This document shows, one piece after another, positions 1 to 8,815 of a stretch of DNA of 37,247 nucleotides. Under the pieces are notes generated by a model. That model did not search any database, had not been told where the DNA came from, and worked only from the letters and a program-made list of their open reading frames with translations. The stretch covers positions 1 to 37,247 of the forward strand of contig JAKATW010000030.1 of NCBI GenBank assembly GCA_021827945.1. Reading direction: 5' to 3'. Each line of letters starts with the position of its first letter. Position 1 is the stretch's first letter. The translations under genes were made by a program, and so were the position numbers. The DNA comes from Thermoplasmata archaeon (GTDB lineage: Archaea; Thermoplasmatota; Thermoplasmata; Thermoplasmatales; GCA-001856825).

Positions 1-309
1 CCGATCTCCCGTCTAAAGGAAATGTGCACAAGATAAAAGAAAGATACTAAATGATAAATAAGTTAGCTTATTGGGCAGATGTGAGGGCAACTAGTCTAAG
101 ATTAGTTTATTGCAACGCGTCTACTGCACGAATTTTTAGAAAGCGTCAAGTTTCATCTAGCAACGGGAATATCGTCCATGAATAGAATTCACTTTTGAAT
201 CCATTACTTATATTTAAGACAATCAGGCCAATATAGAACACTCTGACAAAGTCACGGGACCCGTCGAAGAGACTGAAGTTATTATTACCGAATTTGTTTT
301 ACTTGGTCA
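1..309. other. Intergenic leader region, possible tail of an upstream gene
   Basis: There is no complete gene here. Frame 3 is open from the window edge to a stop at about 48-50 and ends in a basic, helix-like tail (KIKERY), which could be the C-terminus of a truncated upstream gene. A second short open stretch in frame 1 ends at 36. The rest is AT-rich spacer carrying the promoter of the SDR gene. Nothing else is recognisable. Confidence 0.35.
279..289 (+). promoter_or_regulatory. TATA box of SDR gene
   Basis: The AT-rich element TTATTATTA is centred about 25 nt before the ATG at 310. This is the archaeal TATA-to-start spacing, so the transcript is probably leaderless. No Shine-Dalgarno site precedes the ATG. 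Confidence 0.45.
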
Positions 310-1056
310 ATGACTGACGATCGTGAAAATTTGACAGTGATAGTGACGGGTGGGAATAGGGGTATAGGCAAATCAATCGTGATGAAGCTATCTGAATCTG
401 GTTACGACATCATTTTTACATACAACACAGGGACTGAAGAAGCCGCATCTACAGAGGAAGCTGTACGTAAATTTGGGGTAAAAGTGAAGGGGTATCAGGT
501 AGACCTCACTTCCAGAACCAGAATTGAGGACTTCTCAAAACAAGTGAAGAAGAGCGGTCAGCGTATTTTTGCAATCGTAAACAATGCAGGGATATACAAG
601 GGAGAGACCATAGATGAAATAACTGACGAAGACTGGGAAAAGACAATTAACCTGAACCTTTCAGCACCCTTTTATCTCACAAGGAATCTGCACAGTATTA
701 TCATGGATAACGGTTCCATAGTCAATATTTCTTCGGTCTATGGATTCAGGGCAGATCCGTGGGCCCATGGATACCAAGCATCTAAGGCTGCAATCATTCA
801 TCTCACCAGAGGACTTGCGAAAGAACTTGCGCCGCGAATCAGGGTAAACTGCGTCGCCCCGGGTTACATCAGGACCGACATGAACAAGGAAGGTTGGGAA
901 AGCGTAACATTTTACAATAAAATAAAGAAGATCACTCCAATGTCCAGATGGGGAGAGCCGGAGGATATTGCAAATGCAATCAAGTTCCTTATGGGTCCGT
1001 CTAATAGTTTCATAACTGGTGAGACATTGGTTGTAGATGGTGGAATAGGCCTTTAA
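310..1056 (+). CDS. Short-chain dehydrogenase/reductase (FabG-like)
   Basis: This is a classical SDR oxidoreductase of 248 aa, the usual length for the family. The Rossmann motif TGGNRGIG lies at residues 13-20, NNAG follows near residue 91, and the catalytic set is S142, Y155 and K159 (YQASK) with the usual 13-residue Ser-Tyr spacing. The C-terminal GETLVVDGG strand is also typical. Such enzymes reduce or oxidise a carbonyl/alcohol with NAD(P)(H). The sequence resembles 3-oxoacyl-ACP reductases, but archaea lack a standard fatty-acid synthase, so the substrate cannot be assigned; a sugar or hydroxyacid is as likely. The gene stands alone with its own promoter. Confidence 0.9.
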   Translation: MTDDRENLTVIVTGGNRGIGKSIVMKLSESGYDIIFTYNTGTEEAASTEEAVRKFGVKVKGYQVDLTSRTRIEDFSKQVKKSGQRIFAIVNNAGIYKGETIDEITDEDWEKTINLNLSAPFYLTRNLHSIIMDNGSIVNISSVYGFRADPWAHGYQASKAAIIHLTRGLAKELAPRIRVNCVAPGYIRTDMNKEGWESVTFYNKIKKITPMSRWGEPEDIANAIKFLMGPSNSFITGETLVVDGGIGL

Positions 1057-1486
1057 ATGGCCGACGAGAGAGATATGCAATAACAGATACAGTTCGCATT
1101 CTCTTCTCTTTACCAAGCACCAAAACATAAATTTTTTCACCCCCAAGGTCAGAAAAATTTCATCTTTTGCTCGCATGGAAACAGTTCCTCATGTTACCAC
1201 ATTGTCGTTACAGTCTAATATTCAGATCGTTGTGATTTGTAACAATCAGTCTACTGAAGGCGGGTCTAATTATCGATATAAACTGGTTCCCCTTCTAAAA
1301 CCATCCGAGCACGGTACCAAGTTTAGTATGACATCTTTCCGCTTGAGTTGCAGTGGATCCCCTGCCAACCAGGGCAAACGAGAATATTCGAAATGAAAGT
1401 TCACAGAGGGTTCACTCTTTCTTAACTCAGAAGACCAATCGAAAGTGTAATAAACGATTTGTTCGATACTATCTCCATTCCCTCTT
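1057..1486. other. 430-nt intergenic region
   Basis: The only plus-strand ORF here (1175-1396, 73 aa) has no TATA box at the right distance, no ribosome binding site and no recognisable motif, so I treat it as chance. A T-rich stretch near 1130-1140 could end the SDR transcript. The last 40 nt hold a TATA-like TAATAAA near 1448-1454 that could serve the next gene. No convincing RNA structure was seen. Confidence 0.4.
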
Positions 1487-2674
1487 ATGCAAAATAGAAG
1501 TAAAGTGTTCGCTGTAATAATCTTGACCTGTCTAGTTTCAGTACCTGTTAGTTCATTTTCTGTTCCATTGTCAACCGATAGTGGGGTCTCTTTGAATCCG
1601 CATTTTCCTACCGTTCCTCTCAGTTATAATTCTGTCTCTGTGAAATATTCCGTAACCTTTGTACAGTCTGGGCTCCCAAAGGGTACGAGCTGGTCTGTTT
1701 CACTGGATGGAGCAGACAAATCAACAAATACGAGTTCGATAGTCTTCAACAGGACAAATGGAATTTACAACTTCACGGTGGGAGGGGCACCAGGTTACAC
1801 TCCATCACCTGACCATGGTAGTGTCAACATTAATGGAACGAATGAGAGAGTTTCAATAACATTCGGTGCAAAGGAATATGACATTACCTTTCGTGAAGAG
1901 GGGCTTCCAGCCGGTATGCTCTGGAACGTATCCCTCAACGGTACGATGGAATCGTCGGCAACAAACGAGACTATATTCCTCAAACCGAACGGTACTTACT
2001 ACTATGTAGTTGGACTGATTAGCAACTATACTCTCTCCCCATTTGCAGGTCTCTTTACAGTGTCTGGTAAGCCGATTACGACCCTAATAATTTTCTCCAG
2101 GCTATACCAAGTCTTGTTCCACGAGACTGGGCTCCCGAAGGAAACCAGATGGTCGGTCGCGTTCAATGGAGTCACTAAGATTACGACGACGAACAACGTC
2201 TCGCTCAAGGAAATCAATGGAACCTACCCATACACGATAAATATGCCAGAAAACTTCACCACCTATCCAACCACAGGAACAATTATAGTCAATGGTTCTT
2301 CAGTTTTCCAGACCGTGAAGTTTGTGCTGTATACTATCACCTTCACTGGTCTCTTATCTCCTGAGACTGCTTCAATGTTCATTGACGGCCAAGAAGTAAG
2401 GACCGTCGCCGGGGTCTTTACATTGTCTCTCGCTGCAGGTCAGGAGTACGAGGTGGAAGTCAAATCACCGGGATACAGGAACTATTTCTACAACCTTACT
2501 GTCACATCGAGAACTAACCCCACGGTACTTCTCAATATCAATCTCGTATCGACTGAACCAGTACAAGGATTCCCTATAGCTTCTCTCATATATGCAGTAG
2601 TGATTTTAGCCTCAATAATCGCAGTATTCGTAATTACCATTCGTTTTCAGAGAAGACCAAAGAAGAAAATGTGA
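1487..2674 (+). CDS. Secreted membrane-anchored protein with repeated beta-sandwich-like domains
   Basis: The 395-aa protein starts with a signal peptide (basic start, hydrophobic run to about residue 24). Four repeats of about 75 residues follow at roughly 54-131, 132-207, 208-282 and 283-355. The first three share an opening of the type (V/I)TFxExGLPxGxxWxVxLNG, a repeat common in surface proteins of Thermoplasmatales and other archaea. The fourth is diverged and PEGA-like (FIDGQEV, GxEYEVEVKSPGY). A transmembrane helix spans about 363-386, and the tail RRPKKKM should lie in the cytoplasm. Many NxS/T sequons suggest glycosylation. The protein is therefore likely an external stalk or cell-envelope protein; its function is unknown. 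An ABC transporter lies immediately downstream. Confidence 0.8.
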   Translation: MQNRSKVFAVIILTCLVSVPVSSFSVPLSTDSGVSLNPHFPTVPLSYNSVSVKYSVTFVQSGLPKGTSWSVSLDGADKSTNTSSIVFNRTNGIYNFTVGGAPGYTPSPDHGSVNINGTNERVSITFGAKEYDITFREEGLPAGMLWNVSLNGTMESSATNETIFLKPNGTYYYVVGLISNYTLSPFAGLFTVSGKPITTLIIFSRLYQVLFHETGLPKETRWSVAFNGVTKITTTNNVSLKEINGTYPYTINMPENFTTYPTTGTIIVNGSSVFQTVKFVLYTITFTGLLSPETASMFIDGQEVRTVAGVFTLSLAAGQEYEVEVKSPGYRNYFYNLTVTSRTNPTVLLNINLVSTEPVQGFPIASLIYAVVILASIIAVFVITIRFQRRPKKKM

Positions 2675-2730
2675 CCAGATAATCAACGGCAATAGATCGC
2701 CTCAGGCTCTGGCTCACGCTGATGCCAGAA

Positions 2731-2741
2731 TTATTAAATTA
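2731..2741 (+). promoter_or_regulatory. TATA box upstream of ABC transporter operon
   Basis: TTATTAAATT is centred about 25 nt before the ATG at 2761. It predicts a transcript that starts at that ATG, which opens a small ORF in a different frame from the ABC ATPase. Confidence 0.5.
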
Positions 2742-2760
2742 TCGATTGGCATTTGTGTCC

Positions 2761-2874
2761 ATGAGTATCAATGACCGTTCCAGCCCCTACGAATCGCACT
2801 GGAATGTCAATGAGCTTCTTGAATCCAGCTCAGTCGGTAACAGAATTCAAGTTAGAGTCATGGATGGAGAGTGA
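2761..2874 (+). CDS. Possible 37-aa leaderless ORF upstream of ABC ATPase
   Basis: This ORF is too short for the track. It begins at an ATG (MSINDRSS...) exactly at the predicted transcription start, runs 37 codons and stops with TGA at 2872-2874, 4 nt before the ATG at 2879 of the ABC ATPase. Its 3' end contains a GGAGAGTGA stretch that can serve as ribosome binding site for that ATG. It could be a real small protein, a translational coupler or leader peptide, or chance. No homology is recognised. Confidence 0.35.
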   Translation: MSINDRSSPYESHWNVNELLESSSVGNRIQVRVMDGE

Positions 2875-2878
2875 GCGG

Positions 2879-3607
2879 ATGGAAAAGTCACTCGTTCCAC
2901 CATCTATAGAGCTTAACAACATCTCCAAGAGCTACGGAAACGTTCAGGCTCTGAAGGGGTTGAGCTTTAGACTCGAACCAGGAGAGAGATGTGCTTTACT
3001 TGGACCAAACGGTGCAGGTAAGACTACCACGCTCAAGATCCTGGTCGGCCTTCTAACTCCCAACTCCGGAGAGGCAAAGATCGGTAACTATTCGCCCTCT
3101 TCAGAAGATGCGCGCAGGATCATGGGCTACCTGCCAGACGATGCGTCTCCCTATAGGTCTTTTAGTGTAAGGGAAAACATGGAGTACATAGGTGCACTAA
3201 GGGGTGTGGAAGATGTTTCTGACAGGGTTGACAGACTTCTGGACCTGCTACAGTTGAGAGAATACGAAAAGGCAAAGGTCGGCAGACTTTCAAGAGGCAA
3301 TGTCCAGAAACTCGCACTATCTCTGGCAATCATTCACGAGCCACTGGCACTGCTGCTGGATGAACCACTGAACTATCTCGACATTCCAACTCAGGAAACA
3401 GTCATAGACCAGCTGAAGAATCTCAACTCAACTCTTCTGGTATCCACGCACATAATGGAAGTTGCCACCAGACTTACAGAAAGAGTCGTTATGATTTCCC
3501 ACGGGTCTGTTGTCTGGTCTGGGACACTAAATGATCTGAAGAAACTGGGGAAGGACGGAGAACCTGTCGAGAAAATAGTCGCGAGGATGTTAACCGATGT
3601 CCTATAA
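2879..3607 (+). CDS. ABC transporter ATP-binding protein
   Basis: This is the nucleotide-binding subunit of an ABC exporter. Counted from the longer track ORF (start 2771), Walker A GPNGAGKT is at 78-85, a signature LSRGN at 173-177, Walker B LALLLDEP at about 192-199 and the H-loop histidine at 227. I prefer the ATG at 2879 (M37, 242 aa) because it has a purine-rich ribosome binding site, it gives the usual length, and the extra N-terminus of the 2771 start is not ABC-like. The signature is LSRGN rather than LSGGQ, a tolerated variant. The 3' end overlaps the permease gene by 11 nt. The substrate is unknown; homologues are often annotated as drug or peptide exporters. Confidence 0.9.
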   Translation: MEKSLVPPSIELNNISKSYGNVQALKGLSFRLEPGERCALLGPNGAGKTTTLKILVGLLTPNSGEAKIGNYSPSSEDARRIMGYLPDDASPYRSFSVRENMEYIGALRGVEDVSDRVDRLLDLLQLREYEKAKVGRLSRGNVQKLALSLAIIHEPLALLLDEPLNYLDIPTQETVIDQLKNLNSTLLVSTHIMEVATRLTERVVMISHGSVVWSGTLNDLKKLGKDGEPVEKIVARMLTDVL

Positions 3608-5027
3608 ACTACTCAAGTTCATTATACTCTCCAGATTTTCTAAGCAGCTTCTAGCCCTGATGCTTGTGCTTATGGTATACGCACTGTTCATTAGCTTTGA
3701 AACTGGCTCTACTACCTCAACCTCAATTTATTACTATTATGGACCTGCGTTTGTTGCATTCTTTCTCATACTGCCCATACTAAGCGGTGGAATAGCGGTC
3801 ATGAAATCAGACAGGGATTTCCTCTTCACGCTCCCCATAAAGAGATCGGATCTCGCCTTTTCACTGTTTGTGGTGCAGCTCCTTAGCTTTGGTCTCATCA
3901 TAATCTACGTCCTTGCCTATTCGTTCTCTAGTCTGAAACCGGTTTTTGTCTATGCGCTGATTGACTTTGCTGCGCTCATACTGGTCATAACATCGCTGGG
4001 ACCGATCACTTATTCGCTGAAAATTCAGTGGAGAATTCTACTTGCTATCGTACTGGCAATTTGGCCCCTCTCTGTTTTCGTAGGATTCCCATTCTCTCCT
4101 GCTGCGATATATTCGGGTCATCCATTATATGCAGATATTACTTCGATAATTCTGGCCGTCATTACTGTGCCCCTAGCGTTCAGATCTCTGTCCAGAGTGG
4201 ACCTCGATATGATGAAAACGTTTACTAGATACTCATCTGGACAGGTCAGGCACGTGAGAAGATTCAGCGGAATGTCACCCAATGGGGCAATATTCGCTGA
4301 GAACTTCTTCGTGGTTGAGATTTCAGGCAGGATGAATTCGATGGGTGGAGGTGGTTCGTACAGGTCTGGTAGGTTCAGATTGTGGAAAGGAGTTCTTGTC
4401 ACCGCAGTCCTTGCTGCTGTCTATTATTATATGTTCACATACCGACTGACCATGTCGTTACATACTCAAGAGATGGCCGTCTTAATCATATCTATCTACT
4501 CGATAATATTTGTAATGTTCACGACGATGGGAATCCTCGGGAACGAGAGACTCTGGCTAGGATTCATGACGCGAAATCCTACACGATACCTACGAGATAT
4601 TCTTGTCGCGAAATCGTTGTCCATGGCTACACTCCTTTCACCACTTGCAGTCGCAAATTTCCTCATCGCATATCATGGGAATGAACAGGCCCTGAATTTC
4701 GGCCTCCTTCTGCTGGTTGCAATCCCATCGCTGATCATAATTGTGGTTTTCATGTCAGCGTTTCTCTACCCTTTCCAGATAAAGGAAGATCTGATGATGC
4801 CTGGTCAGTTTAATCTAAGACAGATGGGCACGCTTCTACCTGCACTTCCTGTCTGGTTTTTGGTTGCTCTTTCATTTGGAGTCCTGGAAGCTGGGCTTAC
4901 GCTGGCTGCGATTATAATCACTCTGCTAACTTCTGTGATAATGGCAGGAATTGCACTGGCCATGATATACAGTAAATCTATGGGGCAGAAGCTTATAGAC
5001 AAGCTGGTTACGGTCGGATTTGTTTGA
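3597..5027 (+). CDS. ABC transporter permease (multi-spanning)
   Basis: The 476-aa protein is dominated by hydrophobic segments, about eleven by eye. The first begins near residue 17, and a hydrophilic cytoplasmic stretch lies at about 205-258 ([20 protein letters not shown] and a glycine/serine-rich part). It overlaps the ATPase gene by 11 nt, so the two are translationally coupled subunits of one exporter. No conserved catalytic motif is expected. The size and topology fit an ABC-2-like permease, though the sequence is not diagnostic of a named family. The repeat-domain surface protein upstream may be a partner or substrate; that is inference from proximity only. Confidence 0.75.
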   Translation: MSYKLLKFIILSRFSKQLLALMLVLMVYALFISFETGSTTSTSIYYYYGPAFVAFFLILPILSGGIAVMKSDRDFLFTLPIKRSDLAFSLFVVQLLSFGLIIIYVLAYSFSSLKPVFVYALIDFAALILVITSLGPITYSLKIQWRILLAIVLAIWPLSVFVGFPFSPAAIYSGHPLYADITSIILAVITVPLAFRSLSRVDLDMMKTFTRYSSGQVRHVRRFSGMSPNGAIFAENFFVVEISGRMNSMGGGGSYRSGRFRLWKGVLVTAVLAAVYYYMFTYRLTMSLHTQEMAVLIISIYSIIFVMFTTMGILGNERLWLGFMTRNPTRYLRDILVAKSLSMATLLSPLAVANFLIAYHGNEQALNFGLLLLVAIPSLIIIVVFMSAFLYPFQIKEDLMMPGQFNLRQMGTLLPALPVWFLVALSFGVLEAGLTLAAIIITLLTSVIMAGIALAMIYSKSMGQKLIDKLVTVGFV

Positions 5028-5108
5028 TTTGTTCTGAGCTACAGACGGACCTTGAAGGGACTTAATTGCAAATGATACCTCCGTACAATTCCACCTTAGT
5101 CAACCGTT

Positions 5109-5118
5109 CTTAAATATG
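5109..5118 (+). promoter_or_regulatory. TATA box of TauE/SafE gene
   Basis: CTTAAATATG is centred about 24 nt before the GTG at 5138, which indicates a leaderless transcript and supports the GTG start. Confidence 0.6.
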
Positions 5119-5137
5119 AGCTCATTCTAACATATCA

Positions 5138-5926
5138 GTGCTATTATTGATTATTCTTGCCATTTTCGTCCTCGCCCTGTTAGTAGGGATGATCGGAAAC
5201 ATAGTTGGTATCGGGGGTGGCGTCATTATAGTGTTATTCCTGATCTACCTTTTCAAGTTGGATCCACTGGACGCCGCAGGGCTGAGTCTACTCGCAATAG
5301 TGTTCAGTTCATTCTCTGGATTTATCCAGGACATTAGAAAGAAACTTGTGGATCTAAAGCTGTTCGCGATGATCGGAGCGATCGCTGTTGTTGGCTCTGT
5401 CGCAGGATCGATAGCAACTCACTACATTTCTCCTAACATATTCAAGGGAATATTCAGTCTCATAGTGGTCTGCATTGGAATCTTCTCGATTTATTCTTCA
5501 CACATACAGACAAGAGGGGGTATTGAGAGCTACAGCGAAGGTGGGTCCTATTCAAGAAGTACTGGAGCCCTTTCACTTGTAGCAGGAGTCATATCTGGAT
5601 TCATGGGCATAGGAATCGGGGGGATAATGGGGACTTACCTGACTGCAATAAAGAGGCTCAAACCGAAGGTAGCATTCGCTACCATCATTGCAGCTATGTT
5701 TCCGGTTTCAATTGCAGGGTCGGTGATTCACTTTTACTACACAGGTCTTGTAAACATCGTTCTTGCTCCATCACTGATAGTCGGGGCAATGCTCGGAGGA
5801 GTACTTGGGTCGTGGGTGATAAGTAGGGCTCCCCAAACAAGGTTGAGGTTTTTCCAGGGGTACATCATAATAGCCTTCGGAATTCTTTCCGTATTGCTCT
5901 TCCTGATCTCGGTCTTTCACCCTTAG
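5138..5926 (+). CDS. TauE/SafE-family (sulfite/anion exporter-like) permease
   Basis: This is a 262-aa integral membrane protein with about eight helices arranged as two similar halves. Each half carries a glycine-rich signature: VGMIGNIVGIGGGVIIV near residues 16-32 and SGFMGIGIGGIMGTYL near 146-161. That duplicated motif is the hallmark of the TauE/SafE (DUF81) family, whose members move sulfonates, sulfite or other small organic anions. The start is a GTG placed at the expected leaderless position. No sulfur-metabolism gene adjoins it, so the substrate is unknown. Confidence 0.85.
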   Translation: MLLLIILAIFVLALLVGMIGNIVGIGGGVIIVLFLIYLFKLDPLDAAGLSLLAIVFSSFSGFIQDIRKKLVDLKLFAMIGAIAVVGSVAGSIATHYISPNIFKGIFSLIVVCIGIFSIYSSHIQTRGGIESYSEGGSYSRSTGALSLVAGVISGFMGIGIGGIMGTYLTAIKRLKPKVAFATIIAAMFPVSIAGSVIHFYYTGLVNIVLAPSLIVGAMLGGVLGSWVISRAPQTRLRFFQGYIIIAFGILSVLLFLISVFHP

Positions 5927-6173
5927 GAAGACGGTCTCACTTTCCTATGTGGATAGATCGGAGTTGAATGGCCAGCTAAAATGTTTTTAGCGATAGTTTG
6001 CATATAAAGCATGACAAGCCAGGCGGTTTCAGAGGTTATCGATTACTGGTAACTGACAGGTAAGACAAAAATGTACCCGAATACATGAACTTCCATCTCA
6101 ATGATGATGGAGCAGTTCAACCTTCAGAAATGTTAATACGAAGTGGGCATTCTTACTCTAGAAGGCGAACGCA

Positions 6174-8018
6174 GTGGCAAAATTACGCGAACATACCATT
6201 GAGGATTACCTGAATTCTAGAAGTGCATCCGATGTAGATTTTTCAAGAGATGGTTCAAGGATAACATTTACTGTTTCAGGCGTATTCAAGAATTTTAAGG
6301 AGGAGGCGATCTCCGAAGTTGCGGTAATTTCAAGGAAAGACAGCAAACAGAGATCGTTCTCTCAGCAGGGATGGTCCAACTACGCTCCGAAATTTAGTCC
6401 ATCCGGGAACAGACTTGCGTACCTGTCGAGGAAAGAAGAAGAATACCGACTATTTATTCACGACTTTGACAGAGACTCCGGCCAAGAGATCGTGGTCGAA
6501 GGGGCAGCTGAAAGTCTTCAGTGGAAAGACGAAGAATCACTCATCATTCTGATTAAAGACAAGGATCCATTCAACGAAGAGAAGAAGAAAGGGGATGATG
6601 GATTCTTCTTTGAGGAGAATCCGAGATACGATTCACTCTGGCGGTATGAGATAGGCTCAGGTTTTCAAAGAATAACTAGCGGAGTGCAGGTCTGGGAGTT
6701 CGACGTAAACGGAGATATAGCGGCATCGGTAACTTCGCCCCTACCTTATGAGTGGTCTTGGTATGAAGCCGTTGTATCCGAGGTAGATCTGAAAAATGGA
6801 GTGGTCAAGAAGATTTACTCAAAGAAAGATAGACAGGTTGCCAAACCCAGACTTTCACCAGACAACAAGAGAATAGTCTTTCTTGAGTCTCTTTGGAGCG
6901 ATAGAGGAGTTAATTCGGGTGATATAATAAGTACTGACATCAAGACCCTTAGTTCCAGGAACTTGACAGATGGGGAAAAAGAGAGCTATTCAGAGGTGCA
7001 GTGGAAAAATGAAGAGGAATTCTATGCACTGTCGAACATGGAAGGTACTTTCTCGATTAATCTATTTTCTGAAGGTGACAGAAGAGTCATTTGGTCAAAG
7101 TATGGATCAGTATATAGGCCATGGTCACCATCTTTTTCCGTATCCGGGAACATGGCGGTCGTTTCATTCGAAAGTTCGGTTCAACCTGATGAACTCTTCA
7201 TAATTGATATGGAATCTAAGAAAGAGAGAGTGATCACAAGCATAAACAGGCAGCTTGAAGGATGTAAGACCTACGACTCAGAGAAGATCACCTGGAAATC
7301 AAGCGATGGGTTGGAGATATTTGGAATCTTCAGATCAGCAGGAAAGAATGCACCACTGATGGTAATGGTACATGGTGGTCCAACTGGTGCTTCCGTTGAT
7401 TCTTTTATAGGTATGCAGTCTCTCTTCTTATCGCACGGGTATTCTGTCTTTCTCCCAAACTACAGGGGTAGTGTCGGAAAGGGGAGGAAGTACGCCGAAA
7501 TGAATCTAGGAGACATGGGAGGCATGGATCTACAGGATATTCTCACTGGTACGGAATATCTGATCAGGAACAAGGGGATTGACAGAGGCAAGATATTCAT
7601 CACAGGAGGATCATACGGGGGTTTTATGTCTGCTTGGGCAATAACACAGACGGACATGTTCAAGGGAGCGGTCTCTCTCTTTGGTATATCAGACTGGATA
7701 AGCTTCCATGGAGTTAGCAATCTTCCGACATGGGATCGTATTCACTACAATGAGGACCCCTATAAATTCAACAAGTTTCTGAAGTTCTCACCTATTTGGT
7801 ATGCTGATAGAGTGAGGACTCCTGTCCTACTAGCACACGGGATCGAGGACCCATATGTCCCTGTAGGACAGTACTACCAGTTCTACAGGGCTCTTAAGGA
7901 CAAGGGGAAAGACGTCAGATTCTTGTTATTCCCAAGGGAAGGACACGGTTTCAGAGAAAAGAAACACATTGAGAAGTTCTACTCCGAAGTATTTGCATGG
8001 CTGAAGAAGAGGAACTAG
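6174..8018 (+). CDS. S9 family acylaminoacyl-peptidase / prolyl oligopeptidase
   Basis: The 614-aa protein has an N-terminal beta-propeller (about residues 1-340, with WD-like repeats such as PKFSPSGNRLAYLS and PRLSPDNKRIVFLE) and a C-terminal alpha/beta hydrolase domain. The catalytic triad is S480 in GGSYGGF, D559 in GIEDPYVP and H591 in GHGF; the oxyanion-side motif VHGGPTG is also present. Such serine peptidases degrade short peptides or remove N-acylated residues inside the cell. The start is GTG; a TATA-like TTAATAC near 6133-6139 would give a short leader. Length and domain order are normal for S9C enzymes. The gene appears to be transcribed alone. Confidence 0.92.
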   Translation: MAKLREHTIEDYLNSRSASDVDFSRDGSRITFTVSGVFKNFKEEAISEVAVISRKDSKQRSFSQQGWSNYAPKFSPSGNRLAYLSRKEEEYRLFIHDFDRDSGQEIVVEGAAESLQWKDEESLIILIKDKDPFNEEKKKGDDGFFFEENPRYDSLWRYEIGSGFQRITSGVQVWEFDVNGDIAASVTSPLPYEWSWYEAVVSEVDLKNGVVKKIYSKKDRQVAKPRLSPDNKRIVFLESLWSDRGVNSGDIISTDIKTLSSRNLTDGEKESYSEVQWKNEEEFYALSNMEGTFSINLFSEGDRRVIWSKYGSVYRPWSPSFSVSGNMAVVSFESSVQPDELFIIDMESKKERVITSINRQLEGCKTYDSEKITWKSSDGLEIFGIFRSAGKNAPLMVMVHGGPTGASVDSFIGMQSLFLSHGYSVFLPNYRGSVGKGRKYAEMNLGDMGGMDLQDILTGTEYLIRNKGIDRGKIFITGGSYGGFMSAWAITQTDMFKGAVSLFGISDWISFHGVSNLPTWDRIHYNEDPYKFNKFLKFSPIWYADRVRTPVLLAHGIEDPYVPVGQYYQFYRALKDKGKDVRFLLFPREGHGFREKKHIEKFYSEVFAWLKKRN

Positions 8019-8087
8019 AGGAAGCAACCGCGAATTCGGTAAATCTCTAGTTACAGGAGAGTACTATACCATCCCGATGGATAATTT

Positions 8088-8112
8088 CCCTATTTCTTTT
8101 CTTTATTTCTCT
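8088..8112 (+). terminator. T-rich convergent terminator candidate
   Basis: A pyrimidine-rich run (CCCTATTTCTTTTCTTTATTTC) lies just after the peptidase gene and overlaps the 3' end of the convergent flavoprotein gene. Archaeal termination typically uses such T-rich tracts without a hairpin. Confidence 0.3.
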
Positions 8113-8749
8113 CCCTGATGTACTTCTCGATGTAATCAGGCACGCGGGGATCAGATGCAAATTCTGGTTGGTGCAAAATCATTGAGATTGGGATTACTCC
8201 AGACCAAATATCCAGGTCTTTTCTCACTTCAGAAGGTCCCCTTTTCCTTATCTTAATTGAGAATTGGTCCAATCTCACTCTGAACACTGAAACAGTATTC
8301 AATTCGTCGTGGCTGGGGAGTGCAGTATCATTCTTTCTACCAGGTAGTAGGTGATCGATCCATTCCTTGAAGAAGGAAAGCTTTTCATCTTCTCCTGTAA
8401 GTTCTTCTGGTTTTCCAAAAATGACTATTGACCTGTAATTCATGGAGTTATCAGCCAATCCCTTTGCGAGTACAAGGCCATTAAGCTCCAGAACCGATAT
8501 GGCCACAGAGATCCCGGATCTAAGTGCATTTGAAATCCTGGCGACAGGACTTCCGTGGATGTAGATGAAATCGGAATCGTTGTAGTATGTCATTGGTATA
8601 ATGAAAGGCTGTCCTTCAAGCTGAAAGGCAACTTGGCAGGCTAGACCGTCTTCGAGGATGCTTAGGAGCAACTCTCTGTCGTGACTGCCCCTCTCAGGAT
8701 GTCTCTTGATTTTCGTTGTATCAGTAGAAGTCACTCTTCTCAAATTCAA
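8090..8749 (-). CDS. Pyridoxamine 5'-phosphate oxidase-like FMN-binding split-barrel protein
   Basis: The 219-aa protein has the split-barrel pattern of the PNPOx-like / nitroimidazole-resistance (NimA-like) family: an N-terminal R-H-P-E-R motif, ILEDGLACQVAFQLEGQPFIIPMTYY, the strand DFIYIHGSPVARISNALRSG, and the SVAISVLELNGLVLA strand with the following NYRSIVIFGK segment. Family members bind FMN or a related flavin and act as reductases of uncertain substrate. The track start is TTG; a GTG at 8734 is an alternative and would remove five residues. Neither has a clear TATA box. The gene lies 66 nt downstream of the hydroxyacid dehydrogenase and may be co-transcribed with it. Confidence 0.8.
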   Translation of the reverse strand: MNLRRVTSTDTTKIKRHPERGSHDRELLLSILEDGLACQVAFQLEGQPFIIPMTYYNDSDFIYIHGSPVARISNALRSGISVAISVLELNGLVLAKGLADNSMNYRSIVIFGKPEELTGEDEKLSFFKEWIDHLLPGRKNDTALPSHDELNTVSVFRVRLDQFSIKIRKRGPSEVRKDLDIWSGVIPISMILHQPEFASDPRVPDYIEKYIRERNKEKK

Positions 8750-8815
8750 GGGACTAAAAGAATCTTCTCATATGGACAGCGAAGTACTCATTCTGGGAAG
8801 GAGAAGAATCGATCT

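Noticed and set aside
661-1176. 171-aa minus-strand ORF over the SDR gene
   Set aside because: It is antisense to a clear SDR with all catalytic motifs, and has no motif, promoter or ribosome binding site.
1175-1396. 73-aa plus-strand ORF in the intergenic region
   Set aside because: No TATA box at leaderless distance, no ribosome binding site, and a composition that does not look like a folded protein.
6012-6053. 13-aa ORF after the TATA-like CATATAAA upstream of the peptidase
   Set aside because: The ATG lies only a few nt after the TATA-like element, too close for transcription to start before it.
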